DNA of 64,000 nt from CAVXDY01 sp963721335 (GCA_963721335.1 CAVRIV010000001.1:434001-498000); one strand, 5' to 3'; shown: positions 55,095 to 62,521, numbered from the stretch's first letter. Notes: generated by a model not told the origin, from the letters alone. A program made the numbers and translations.

Positions 55095-56228
55095 ATGGTG
55101 CGCCGCGCCACATGGCTTCTCGCCTCGGTCCTCACGGCCGTCGTCGGCCTGTCGTGGGTCTCGTCCGCGGCGGCGCTCCCTGCGAACCCCTGGACGGGGA
55201 ATTGGTTGCGCGACGCCGCGGAGTCGCCGGCGCCGCCCAACCAGCTGTTCACGCTCACCCAGACCGGCTCGAGCGTCACCGGGACCTACGCCCACTGCGG
55301 GGGAGGGACGCTGACCGGAACGGTGTCGCCCGACGGCGCCAGCCTCACGGTCTCGTTCCTCAATCCGCCGGGCGTGCCGAACTGCAGCGGCGACGGCACG
55401 GCCACGGCCACCCTCGCCATGCGGCCCGACGGACTGTTCTTTCAGGGCTCCGGAGTGACCGGCTTCGGAAACGGCTTCACCCTCACGGCGCGCTATCAGG
55501 GAGGCGGGGTCGAGCCGCGATCCACGCAGCCGCGCCCGATCTGCCCGGGGGGCCGCTTCGCCGGACGCTGGGTGAGGCCGGCCGGCGACATCATCTCCTT
55601 CACGCAGAACGGCTCCGTGCTGTTCGGCAGGGGGCTGACCTCCCCGCAGACGATGAGCGGGACGGTTTCCGGCGGCACGGCCCGCGGCACGTTCACGATC
55701 CCCGACGGCAGCGGGCCGTTCACCCTGACGCTCGCGCCCGACCTGCGCACGCTCACCTACAACGGCGAGACCACCGGCGGCGACCCGGACGGCCCCTTCA
55801 CCTGGACCTTCGCGAGCTGCGACCCCGACACCGTCGCCGACCCGGTGGGCGCCGACCTGGGGCGTGTGATCCCGAACCCGCAGGTGGTGCGGGCCGGCCC
55901 GACCACCATCGTCGCCCCCGGCACGATCTCGATCGGATCGTTCGTGCGCTCCAAGTGCGTGCTGGTACGGGTGGCGAGCCAACGCCCGGCCCGGGCGCTG
56001 GTCTCGATCTTCAGCGGACGGCGGAGCATCCGCCTGTTCGGCCAGCGACTGGTCGTCTTCCGCGTGCCCGGCGCCAAGCAGGTGTGCATCCGCGTCCCGT
56101 TCCGGGCGCGCACCTTCAACGTACGCACCCCGCTCGCCGTGGCCCTCGGCTACGCCGCCGGTGCGACCGCGCGCCCGGGCCAGCGGAGGACGCGGCCCAC
56201 CATAAAGCCGATCCGCCTGGTCCCGTGA
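55095..56228 (+). CDS. secreted hypothetical protein with two related beta domains
   Basis: A 377-residue exported protein: signal peptide (LLASVLTAVVGLSWVSSAAA), then two lipocalin-like beta segments starting WTGNWLRDA (about 31) and FAGRWVRPA (about 155), each with an FTLTQTGSSVTGT / ISFTQNGSVLFGR strand pair, suggesting an internal duplication. The C-terminal 120 residues are Arg/Val-rich strands with paired Cys (KCVLVRV, VCIRVPF). ATG 55095 has AAAGGAG 8 nt upstream. Unknown function. Confidence 0.65.
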   Translation: MVRRATWLLASVLTAVVGLSWVSSAAALPANPWTGNWLRDAAESPAPPNQLFTLTQTGSSVTGTYAHCGGGTLTGTVSPDGASLTVSFLNPPGVPNCSGDGTATATLAMRPDGLFFQGSGVTGFGNGFTLTARYQGGGVEPRSTQPRPICPGGRFAGRWVRPAGDIISFTQNGSVLFGRGLTSPQTMSGTVSGGTARGTFTIPDGSGPFTLTLAPDLRTLTYNGETTGGDPDGPFTWTFASCDPDTVADPVGADLGRVIPNPQVVRAGPTTIVAPGTISIGSFVRSKCVLVRVASQRPARALVSIFSGRRSIRLFGQRLVVFRVPGAKQVCIRVPFRARTFNVRTPLAVALGYAAGATARPGQRRTRPTIKPIRLVP

Positions 56229-56427
56229 TGGAGGCCGGCCAGTGTGGACCGAATGCAGCCCACATGGACCCTCCGAGGGCTCCTCCACAGGGCCGGCCGA
56301 CCATGCGGAGGTAGCGGCGGACCTCGCCGGCGTGGTAGCTACGACCCCGAAACCGGAATGCCCCCGACGAAGGCCCGCAACGCTCGGTGGAGAACCACAG
56401 GGCGTGATTCACGTGGAAAGGGAAGGA

Positions 56428-56919
56428 ATGCCCCGCCGCCAACGCCGCACCGCCCTCGCTGCGACGGTCGCCCTGGCCGCTGCCGCGGCTCTGGCGGCCC
56501 CCTCGCTCGCGACGGCGACGAACGTCAACCTCGAGGCCACCTGCCAGATGCGGGACGGCCGTGTCGCCGTGGTCGCCGTCTTCACCGATAGCTCCTGGCC
56601 CACCGGCTCCACCATCACCGAGACGATGGCCCGCGACGGCGCGACCTTCTACACCGCCACGCTCCGTCGTCCCCTCGCCGAGCGTGTGAGCGATGAGGGC
56701 TACTCGTTCCCCGAGCGCCGCGAGGTGATCGAGTTCCTGCCCTTCCCCGGCGCGACCGTTCGGGTCTCCGGCACCATCGCCGGGTTCCTCCCCGGCTCCC
56801 TCGGCGCATACCGCGAGGTCACGCTCGACCGGGTGCTGGCATGCCCGGAGGTCCTGCCCACCCCTGCGCCCACGCCGGGGCCCGAGGCGACGCCCTCCTC
56901 CTCGAGCACGGGTCTGTGA
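56428..56919 (+). CDS. secreted hypothetical protein
   Basis: A 163-residue exported protein with a signal peptide (ATVALAAAAALAAPSLATA), a single compact beta-type domain with two Cys (ATCQMRDG and LACPEV) that could pair, and a Pro/Thr/Ser tail (PTPAPTPGPEATPSSSSTGL). AAGGGAAGGA precedes the ATG. The 199 bp upstream (56229-56427) hold no clear gene or promoter. Unknown function. Confidence 0.6.
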   Translation: MPRRQRRTALAATVALAAAAALAAPSLATATNVNLEATCQMRDGRVAVVAVFTDSSWPTGSTITETMARDGATFYTATLRRPLAERVSDEGYSFPERREVIEFLPFPGATVRVSGTIAGFLPGSLGAYREVTLDRVLACPEVLPTPAPTPGPEATPSSSSTGL

Positions 56920-56928
56920 CCGGTGAGG

Positions 56929-56948
56929 TCGTCCCCGAGGGGGGACGA
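56929..56948 (+). terminator. terminator after the secreted protein
   Basis: TCGTCCCC (56929-56936) and GGGGACGA (56941-56948) form an 8-bp stem with loop GAGG, 9 bp after the stop. Confidence 0.5.
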
Positions 56949-57096
56949 GGGCCGGAGAGGTCGGGGGTCTATCCCCGGTAGCCGATCCGAGTCCGCCCCG
57001 GTGTGACCGGGTTGGCTCGGGGACGGACCTTGCCGGGGCGACGGCGGAGGTGTCGGAGCAAGCGGATCATTCCTTCATCCTCGGCACGGGAACGGA

Positions 57097-57682
57097 ATGC
57101 ATGAACGTTGCGCGGGGACCACGACCGATCCGCACCCCGACACCGCCATCCGGTTGCTGGACGCGGCCGACAGCCATGACGCCCCGCTGCTCGAGCACCT
57201 CACCCGCCTCAAACGACGTCTACACGGCCGCTGAGAGCGGGCTCTGGCGCGACGGCGCGGCGCGCACGACCACGTCCGAGGTGGCCGAGCTGGTCGCCGC
57301 CGGGCAGATCGCCGTCGCCATCCGCCGCGGCCGGATCGCCGGCAGCGTGCGCATCCACGACGTCTCCGACGACACGAGCGAGTTCGGAATGCTCGTCGCC
57401 GCCCCCGACCAACGCGGCACCGGCATCGGCCGGGCCCTCGTCGACTTCGCCGAACACCGCAGCCGCGAGCGCGGACGGCGGGCGATGCAGCTCGAGCTGC
57501 TCCTCCCGCGCACGTGGCGGCACCCGGACAAGGAGTTCCTCACGTCCTGGTACCAGCGGCGGGGCTACCGGCGCATTCGCACCGCGAACATCGACGACGC
57601 CTACCCACACCTCGCGCCGCTGCTGGCCACACCGTGCGATCTCGCCGTCCACGAGAAGCCCCTGCGGCCCTCCGCTCGCTGA
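57097..57682 (+). CDS. GNAT acetyltransferase, frameshifted near the N-terminus
   Basis: An acetyl-CoA-dependent N-acetyltransferase of about 194 residues. The core has VAIRRGRIAGSVRIHDV, the acetyl-CoA loop VAAPDQRGTGIGRALVDFA and SWYQRRGYRRIRT. The annotated long frame has a nonsense-looking N-terminus; reading frame 1 from ATG 57097 instead gives MHERCAGTTDPHPDTAIRLL and DAPLLEHLTRL, a proper GNAT start. Deleting one A of the AAA at 57211-57213 joins this to NDVYTAAESGLWRDG. Substrate unknown. Confidence 0.78.
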
Positions 57683-57777
57683 CCCGCGACGCCGTCGCGG
57701 TCGCCGGCGGCCCAGCGCTCGGACGAATGCACGTCGCCACCCTTCCGTCGCCGGGTGACTTGGGGCACGATGACGGC

Positions 57778-58608
57778 ATGGGACGCATCCGACGGGGCTG
57801 GGAGCTCACCAAGACGAGCTGGGGCGTGCTGCGCTCCGATCACACGCTGGCGGCCTTCCCCGTTCTCGGGGGCGCGTCGGCGCTCCTGCTCGCGGCGGCC
57901 TTCGGGCTCCCGGCGGCCCTGCTCTTCAACGACGACTCCAACGTCCTCGCCGTCATCCTGGCGGCCGTCGGGATCTATCTGGTCAGCTACGCAGCGGTGT
58001 TCTTCAGCGTCGCCCTGGCCGGCGCGGCTGCACAGGTGCTCGACGGTCAGGACGCCACCGTCGCGAGCGGCGTCGCGGTGGCGCGCACGCGCCTGTCGGC
58101 CATCGCCGGCTGGGCGCTGATGATCGCGAGCGTGAACATCATCATCCGGGCGCTCCAGGAGCGCCTCGGCCCCGTCGGCGACCTCATCCTCGGAGGTATC
58201 GCCGTCGCGTGGGGCCTGGTCACCTTCCTCGCGATCCCGGTGATCGCCCTCGAGAACACCGGTCCGATCGAGACCCTGCGCCGTTCGGCGGGGATCTTCC
58301 GCGAGCGCTGGGGGGAGCAGGTCACCGGCCAGTTCTCGATCGGCGGCATCGTGCTGCTGTTCACCTTCCTCCCCGCGATCGCCCTCGTCGCGATCGGCTT
58401 CGCGGTCGGCAACGGGGTGCTCCTCGGGGTCCTCATCGCGGTGGCGGTGGTCCTCTTCATCGTCGGGGCGATCGTCAGCGCCGCCCTCAGCCAGATCTTC
58501 GCGGTCGCCCTCTACCGGTACGCCATCGGCCAGGGCGCGACCGGGGCCTTCACCGAGGACGTCCTGGCCAGCGCCGTCCGCCCCCGCACTCGGCGGGGCA
58601 CGATCTAG
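57778..58608 (+). CDS. DUF6159-type membrane protein
   Basis: A 276-residue integral membrane protein with six hydrophobic segments, beginning MGRIRRGWELTKTSWGVLRSD, the family N-terminal signature, and containing IALENTGPIETLRRSAGIFRERWGEQ, a conserved amphipathic loop. Function unknown; related to EI24/glycerophosphoryl-type membrane proteins only by topology. The ATG at 57778 was preferred over 57727 as it leads directly into the conserved start. It is the last gene before the island. Confidence 0.75.
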   Translation: MGRIRRGWELTKTSWGVLRSDHTLAAFPVLGGASALLLAAAFGLPAALLFNDDSNVLAVILAAVGIYLVSYAAVFFSVALAGAAAQVLDGQDATVASGVAVARTRLSAIAGWALMIASVNIIIRALQERLGPVGDLILGGIAVAWGLVTFLAIPVIALENTGPIETLRRSAGIFRERWGEQVTGQFSIGGIVLLFTFLPAIALVAIGFAVGNGVLLGVLIAVAVVLFIVGAIVSAALSQIFAVALYRYAIGQGATGAFTEDVLASAVRPRTRRGTI

Positions 58609-58667
58609 GACGTCCCGCGGCGCGCGTCCTCGCTCGCGGCGCCCGCCGACGCGTGAAGCCCTTGGGA

Positions 58668-58715
58668 ATGGCGGGACCCAGACTCGAACTGGGGACACCA
58701 CGATTTTCAGTCGTG
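58668..58715 (-). repeat. left attachment site: 3' fragment of tRNA-Phe
   Basis: 48 bp identical to 62360-62407. It covers the tRNA from the anticodon stem (CACGACTGAAAATCGTG on the minus strand) through the T arm to the discriminator base, plus one flanking base. The D arm and the 5' acceptor strand are missing, so it is not a functional tRNA; it is the displaced 3' end. Confidence 0.85.
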
Positions 58716-58870
58716 GCGGTCAGCGGGGCTGGGAAGCCGAGTGCGGGAGCGGCGCGCGCGAGCTCCGTCACGAGGTGGGCCGCGCGCACGCGGCCCATTC
58801 CCGACTTTCCTGCTGCAGAGGGAACGCCGTTCGGGACGCCGCCGTCCCAGGTGGCGAACAGGAAGCGCAT
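58716..58870 (-). pseudogene. truncated ORF starting like an MGT-type glycosyltransferase
   Basis: An ATG at 58870, 9 bp after the upstream dikinase stop and on the same strand, opens MRFLFATWDGGVPNGVPSA. The first 11 residues match the usual N-terminal strand of macrolide-type glycosyltransferases, but the similarity stops after about 18 residues and the frame then runs into the tRNA fragment. It may be the cut-off start of a third operon gene lost by deletion near the left attachment site. The evidence is short, so confidence is low. Confidence 0.3.
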
Positions 58871-58878
58871 AAGACCGC

Positions 58879-59703
58879 CTACGGTGTAATCGAGGCGGCG
58901 CTCGTGACGCGCCTGCACTGAAGCAGGTGGAGCGTCTCGCCCGCGAATGCCCACTCGAGGTCGCGAGCGCCCGAGAACGCGCGCCCGCAACGCTTGGCGA
59001 GGTGAGCGAGCGCCGCGAGCCGGCCGTCGTCGAGGCAGAGCGCTCGAATGCGTTCGCCCGAGATCGCGACCTCTTGCGTGCCTCCCTCGGGCGCAAGCGT
59101 GACGGCGAGATCCTTCTCGCCGGCCACCCGCTCGAGAACGGTGCCGTCTCGGGCGACACGGAAGCGATCCGGCGTGACGAGCCCGGCCACGACCGCTTCG
59201 CCGAGGCCCCAGGCCGCTTCGACCACGAGCTCATCGGCGCCATCGAGCGGGTTTCGCGTGAAGAGGACGCCGGCGCAATCGGCATCGACGAGCTCCTGGA
59301 CGACGACGGCCATGCGGGGCGTCCCGGTGAGCCCGAGCCGGCGCCGGTATGCGAGCGCCGAGTCCGAGTGGGCAGAGCGCCAGATCGCCTCCACTGCATC
59401 GATCCCGTCTACGGCCGAGCGAAGATTGAGGCAGGTGAGGTGCTGGCCGGCGAAGCTCGCCTCCTCGGAGTCCTCGCCAACCGCCGACGAGCGGACGGCG
59501 AGTGGAGCCTGGAGGAGCGGCCATGCGCGCTCGAAATCGGCGATCGCGGCCAGCGAACCGGCCGCGATCGCCCGTACGAGCTCGACCGAGAGTGCCAGCC
59601 CCCCTGGAACAGGGAGCCCTGCGCCGACGGCCGCCGCGAGCTGCGCCGCCTTGCCGCCGTAGAGGTCGGCGTCGAGGCTTTCCTCGAGGGGCGCGAGCCT
59701 CAC
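58879..59703 (-). CDS. dikinase ATP-binding subunit (PPDK N-terminal domain)
   Basis: A 274-residue protein consisting only of the PEP-synthase/PPDK ATP-grasp domain: LYGGKAAQLAAAVGAGLPVPGG, the triphosphate loop AVRSSAVGEDSEEASFAGQ, QELVDADCAGVLFTRNP, EAAWGLGEAVVAG and LEWAFAGETLHLLQCR. It would transfer the beta-phosphate of ATP to the catalytic His of its partner. In PEP synthase and rifampin phosphotransferase this domain is N-terminal in one chain; here it is a separate downstream gene. The start ATG 59703 overlaps the partner's stop by 4 bp. Confidence 0.85.
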   Translation of the reverse strand: MRLAPLEESLDADLYGGKAAQLAAAVGAGLPVPGGLALSVELVRAIAAGSLAAIADFERAWPLLQAPLAVRSSAVGEDSEEASFAGQHLTCLNLRSAVDGIDAVEAIWRSAHSDSALAYRRRLGLTGTPRMAVVVQELVDADCAGVLFTRNPLDGADELVVEAAWGLGEAVVAGLVTPDRFRVARDGTVLERVAGEKDLAVTLAPEGGTQEVAISGERIRALCLDDGRLAALAHLAKRCGRAFSGARDLEWAFAGETLHLLQCRRVTSAASITP

Positions 59704-61397
59704 GAGACGACCTCGACCTCGCCCACGGCGCCGTCCACACGAACGAGGGCGCCGTCCGGCAGCACCCGGGTAGCGTCCGTGCAGCCGACCACTCCCGGGA
59801 TTCCGTACTCGCGCGCGACGATCGCCGCGTGCGAGAGCAGGCCGCCGCGATCGGTCACGATCGCGCCGAGCAGTGGCAGGACGATGTTGAAGGCAGCCGT
59901 CGTCGAGTTCGTGACCAGCACATCCCCTTTCTGCAGGCGCCCGAACTGGTTGGGCCCCTGGATGATCCGCGCCGTTCCCTCATGGACGCCGGGGCTGACG
60001 CCGAGGCCGCGCACCCGTGCCGCCTCTGTCCGCGGCTCAGGCGCGAGGAACATCGCCTGGACGGCCGCGCCGATCGCGCGCTCGAGGCGAGCGGAAGCAG
60101 GCGGTAGCCACTCGGGCGGAAGCGGCAGCCCGGGCTCCGGCCCGAGGAAGGGCGGCGCGTCCCTGTAGCTCGCCTCGCTCCGGTAACGGGCACGCTCCGC
60201 CAACTCAGCCGGCGAGGGCCCGTCTCCCGAGACGACGAGTCCCTGCAGCTCTCCGTAGTCCGCTTCGACCAAGTGCTCGGGCAGCTCGATGCGCCCCTCT
60301 TCGGCGAGCCGCTCTCCGCCCGCCAGGATCGCCCGCCGCATGATCCCGATCCCCCAGAGGCCGAGGTACGTTCCGCGCTCGTCCCGAAGCCGGTAGAGCG
60401 CGCGTGCCTCCCCGAGGAGCTCATCGAATTCGTCGCGGTGTGCCGACGGGACGACCGCCCGCACCGCCGCGGTGCGCTCCTCGAGGCGTTCGGCGCCCGG
60501 TCCTGCTGGTAGGGGCTCGAGCGCGGTACGCATCGTCTTCACGATCAGCCCGGGGAGCTCGATCACATTTGGATCGCCGACGTCCTCGCCGTTCACCGGG
60601 CGATAGCCGACCCAGTCGACGTAAGCGGCCGCCGCTGCGCCGGTCTCGCCCGGGCGCCCTCGGAGCTTCGAGAGGAGCTCCGCGGGCTCCTCCTCCGACT
60701 CGAGGATGACCGTGGCCTCGCGATCTTGGTGCACCGCCTCGGCGAACCGCTCGAGGTCGTCCGCGGCCCCGAGCGGGTCGGGCGTCGTTCCCTGCATCAG
60801 CCCGAGCAGCTCGGCCGGCGACTGCCCCGTCCACTCCTGCGCATGCACGACGAAGTCGCCGATCGGCAGGAGCGCCGGGACGGTATAGAGATACTGGAGG
60901 TAGCAGCCGCGCTTCTGGTTCTCGCGGCACCTGTCGATGTACGCGAGCAGCTCGTCGGTCGGCAGCGCGCGCGGCTCGATTGCGAGCAGCGCCAGATGTT
61001 CGCGAACAGCCGCCGGCTTCGTCTCTTTATCGAAGCGCTCGAGGTCCTCGCGCCAGAGCTTGCGCTCGAACACGCGGGCGCTCGTCTCCAGCCGCCGGCG
61101 GATCTCCGGGTCCGTTCGCGAAATCTCGTCCCAGATCTCCTTTGGCGGGTGCTCGACCGCTTCCGGCGGCGCGCCAACCGGACGGGGGCTGAAATAGGGA
61201 AAGCCGTTGACGAAGGCCCAGTCGAGGTACTCGAGCAGGCTTCCGTAACGCAGGAAGCCCTCGCCGAAGCCGCGGATGAACTCCGGCACGAACAGCTCGG
61301 CATGGAAGCGAGTCGCCGGCCGGCTGAAGTGGGTGGGATCGAGGAACCACGTCCCCGGGCCGGGCGGTGCGAAGGTCTGTTCGGTGACGACGGTCAT
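59700..61397 (-). CDS. dikinase substrate/phosphohistidine subunit (PEP-utilising mobile domain)
   Basis: A 565-residue protein. Residues 1 to about 450 form a helical region of unknown specificity (PGTWFLDPTHFSRPATRF, GYRPVNGEDVGDPN, RDERGTYLGLWG, REIEL-like EEGRIELPEHLVEADYG) similar in layout to the substrate-binding part of rifampin phosphotransferases. The last 110 residues are the swivelling phosphohistidine domain, with VLVTNSTTAAFNIVLPLLGAIVTD and GGLLSHAAIVAREYGIPGVVG (catalytic His about 523). With the next gene it should phosphorylate a small molecule, consuming ATP to AMP. Alternatives: rifamycin-type inactivation or a phenylphosphate-synthase-like enzyme. ATG 61397 overlaps the TetR stop (ATGA). 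Confidence 0.82.
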   Translation of the reverse strand: MTVVTEQTFAPPGPGTWFLDPTHFSRPATRFHAELFVPEFIRGFGEGFLRYGSLLEYLDWAFVNGFPYFSPRPVGAPPEAVEHPPKEIWDEISRTDPEIRRRLETSARVFERKLWREDLERFDKETKPAAVREHLALLAIEPRALPTDELLAYIDRCRENQKRGCYLQYLYTVPALLPIGDFVVHAQEWTGQSPAELLGLMQGTTPDPLGAADDLERFAEAVHQDREATVILESEEEPAELLSKLRGRPGETGAAAAAYVDWVGYRPVNGEDVGDPNVIELPGLIVKTMRTALEPLPAGPGAERLEERTAAVRAVVPSAHRDEFDELLGEARALYRLRDERGTYLGLWGIGIMRRAILAGGERLAEEGRIELPEHLVEADYGELQGLVVSGDGPSPAELAERARYRSEASYRDAPPFLGPEPGLPLPPEWLPPASARLERAIGAAVQAMFLAPEPRTEAARVRGLGVSPGVHEGTARIIQGPNQFGRLQKGDVLVTNSTTAAFNIVLPLLGAIVTDRGGLLSHAAIVAREYGIPGVVGCTDATRVLPDGALVRVDGAVGEVEVVS

Positions 61398-62026
61398 GTC
61401 TTTTCCTCCTGCGTGACCTCTCGGATGCTGTCCGGATTGCGGTTGAGCTCGTCCACGAGGACGCGCACGGCCCAGGCGGCGGCTTTGCCCGCCTCGACCC
61501 CGTCGAGGCCCCACTGCTCGCGCATCGCCTGCCAGGCGGGGGCGCTCACGAGCAGGTAGAGGACCGCGATCGCCCGCAGCCGCTCCTTCGGCTCGAGTTC
61601 GCCCGTGAGCTCGCTCATCGCGCGCTCGAACTGCCGCTGCCGCCTGTGGCGGGTGCGCTCCCGGACGGCACGAGCGGCCTTCGAGTTGAGCATCGCCTTG
61701 ACCAGCGGCTCGCTCTCGTCGTACGAGCGGTAGAGCTCCAGCACGAACTCGGGGAGGCGGTCGGCCCTCTCCGGGTAGGAGTGGAGGTGGATCCTCAAGC
61801 TCTCGTCCACCCACTCGGCCCAGGCGTCGAAGAGCGCCTCTCTCGTCGGGAAATGGCGGTAGACGGTTCTCAACGAGACGCGTGCGCGGCGGGCGACCAG
61901 CGGGATGGTCACCTCCGCGGTCGTCGGATCGGCGAGCACCTCCGTGACAGCGCGGAGGATGCGCAGGCGGGTCTGCTCCATCTGCTCGGCCCGCAGCGGG
62001 CTCTCGTAGGCTCGCGCCTCTTTCAT
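61394..62026 (-). CDS. TetR-family repressor of the dikinase genes
   Basis: A 210-residue regulator. The N-terminal HTH is typical: RILRAVTEVLADP, VTIPLVARRARVSLRTVYRHFPTREAL (key residues RTVYRHF). The C-terminal ligand domain is helical and unrelated to named subfamilies as far as can be seen. ATG 62026 is preferred because the predicted promoter would start transcription about 2 nt before it; the in-frame TTG at 62047 lies inside the promoter spacer. It overlaps the dikinase gene by 4 bp, so it probably senses the dikinase substrate and represses its own operon. Confidence 0.87.
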   Translation of the reverse strand: MKEARAYESPLRAEQMEQTRLRILRAVTEVLADPTTAEVTIPLVARRARVSLRTVYRHFPTREALFDAWAEWVDESLRIHLHSYPERADRLPEFVLELYRSYDESEPLVKAMLNSKAARAVRERTRHRRQRQFERAMSELTGELEPKERLRAIAVLYLLVSAPAWQAMREQWGLDGVEAGKAAAWAVRVLVDELNRNPDSIREVTQEEKT

Positions 62027-62034
62027 GACATGAA
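62022..62034 (-). promoter_or_regulatory. palindromic operator candidate for TetR
   Basis: TTCATGACATGAA is a perfect 13-bp palindrome (centre A) overlapping the TetR start codon and the predicted transcription start, a classic place for autorepression. Confidence 0.45.
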
Positions 62035-62035
62035 G

Positions 62036-62065
62036 ACGATATTCCAATACACATTATGATGTCAA
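62036..62065 (-). promoter_or_regulatory. promoter of the TetR-dikinase operon
   Basis: On the minus strand TTGACA (62065-62060, perfect -35) and TATCGT (62041-62036) are spaced by 18 bp. The predicted start is near 62028, giving an almost leaderless mRNA. The surrounding 40 bp are strikingly AT-rich for this genome. Confidence 0.6.
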
Positions 62066-62230
62066 GAATATTCGCAGGCGTGTCGAGCAAGTCCAAACCA
62101 GCCATGGATCCGAGCTGGTGGCCCGCCGAGCCGGCCGGACGAGCCGCTCTCCAGGCCATCAATCCACCAGCGCCGGTTTCGGCCCCCCGTCAGTTGGAAG
62201 GACGCTGCGCGGCGTGCTGATTCGGAGATC
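62066..62230. other. non-coding stretch inside the island
   Basis: With the promoter on its left and the repeats on its right, this forms a gene-free interval of over 300 bp. I see no credible ORF, hairpin with a T run, or RNA family here. Confidence 0.5.
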
Positions 62231-62283
62231 CCCGCATGGTCTCCCGCATGGTCCGCGTCGCCCCCGCATGGTCCCGCATGGTC
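62231..62283 (+). repeat. four direct copies of CCCGCATGGTC
   Basis: Exact 11-bp copies begin at 62231, 62243, 62263 and 62273 (spacings 12, 20 and 10 bp), about 80-130 bp inside the right attachment site. No such copy is seen near the left site. The layout resembles arm-type binding sites of tyrosine recombinases or excisionase sites; it is not CRISPR (units too short, no spacers of uniform length). Confidence 0.6.
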
Positions 62284-62326
62284 CTGAGGCGCATTTCGGG
62301 ACTTCGAGGGCATCGACCGCAGGCAC

Positions 62327-62349
62327 AAAAAAACCCCGCACCAGCGGGG
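62327..62349 (-). terminator. rho-independent terminator of tRNA-Phe
   Basis: On the minus strand CCCCGC-TGGT-GCGGGG followed by seven T, starting 11 bp after the tRNA 3' end. It lies inside the island boundary, so the current terminator was supplied by the element. Confidence 0.85.
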
Positions 62350-62359
62350 CTTTCGTTGA

Positions 62360-62407
62360 TGGCGGGACCCAGACTCGAACTGGGGACACCACGATTTTCA
62401 GTCGTGT
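62360..62407 (-). repeat. right attachment site within tRNA-Phe
   Basis: 48 bp identical to 58668-58715, comprising the 3' portion of the intact tRNA gene from the anticodon stem to one base beyond the discriminator. Confidence 0.85.
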
Positions 62408-62433
62408 GCTCTACCAACTGAGCTATCCCGCCG
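62361..62433 (-). tRNA. tRNA-Phe(GAA)
   Basis: A 73-nt cloverleaf on the minus strand: acceptor GGCGGGA/TCCCGCC, D arm GCTC-AGTTGGTA-GAGC, anticodon stem CACGA/TCGTG around loop CTGAAAA (anticodon GAA), variable GTGTC, T arm CCCAG-TTCGAGT-CTGGG, discriminator A. CCA is not encoded. It has its own promoter at 62461-62489 and terminator at 62327-62349. Confidence 0.97.
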
Positions 62434-62460
62434 CGCCGTCCCGCTCGGGGACGGGCTGAA

Positions 62461-62489
62461 ACGCTAGGGCCCGCCCCGGGGCGATTCAA
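62461..62489 (-). promoter_or_regulatory. promoter of tRNA-Phe
   Basis: On the minus strand TTGAAT (62489-62484) and TAGCGT (62466-62461) are separated by 17 bp; transcription would start about 20 nt before the mature 5' end. Confidence 0.6.
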
Positions 62490-62508
62490 GCCGGAGCCCC
62501 GGCCGCTC

Positions 62509-62514
62509 TAGAAT
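62509..62514 (+). promoter_or_regulatory. -10 element of the OmpR-type regulator (leaderless)
   Basis: TAGAAT (five of six consensus bases) ends 7 nt before ATG 62522. TTCAAG at 62485-62490 is a possible -35 with an 18-bp spacer. Confidence 0.5.
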
Positions 62515-62521
62515 CCGGCGG

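Larger units (their letters stand above)
58668..62407. mobile_element. small genomic island integrated in tRNA-Phe
   Basis: The segment is bounded by an exact 48-bp direct repeat made of the 3' part of tRNA-Phe, the usual result of site-specific integration into a tRNA gene. Its cargo is a TetR regulator, two dikinase-type genes and a truncated ORF, all on the minus strand. It contains the only AT-rich stretch of the window (62036-62076). No integrase, excisionase or relaxase is visible, so the element is non-autonomous or has lost its recombinase. Confidence 0.75.

Noticed and set aside
58550..58715. Protein-like segment TTENRGVPSSSLGPAI (also translated at 62190-62489)
   Set aside because: It is the translation of the tRNA-Phe sequence or fragment, a common artefact, not a protein.
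62231..62283. CRISPR array
   Set aside because: Units are only 11 bp with irregular 10-20 bp periods, and no cas genes are nearby.
58668..62407. Prophage or integrated plasmid
   Set aside because: No phage, replication, conjugation or recombinase gene is present in the segment.
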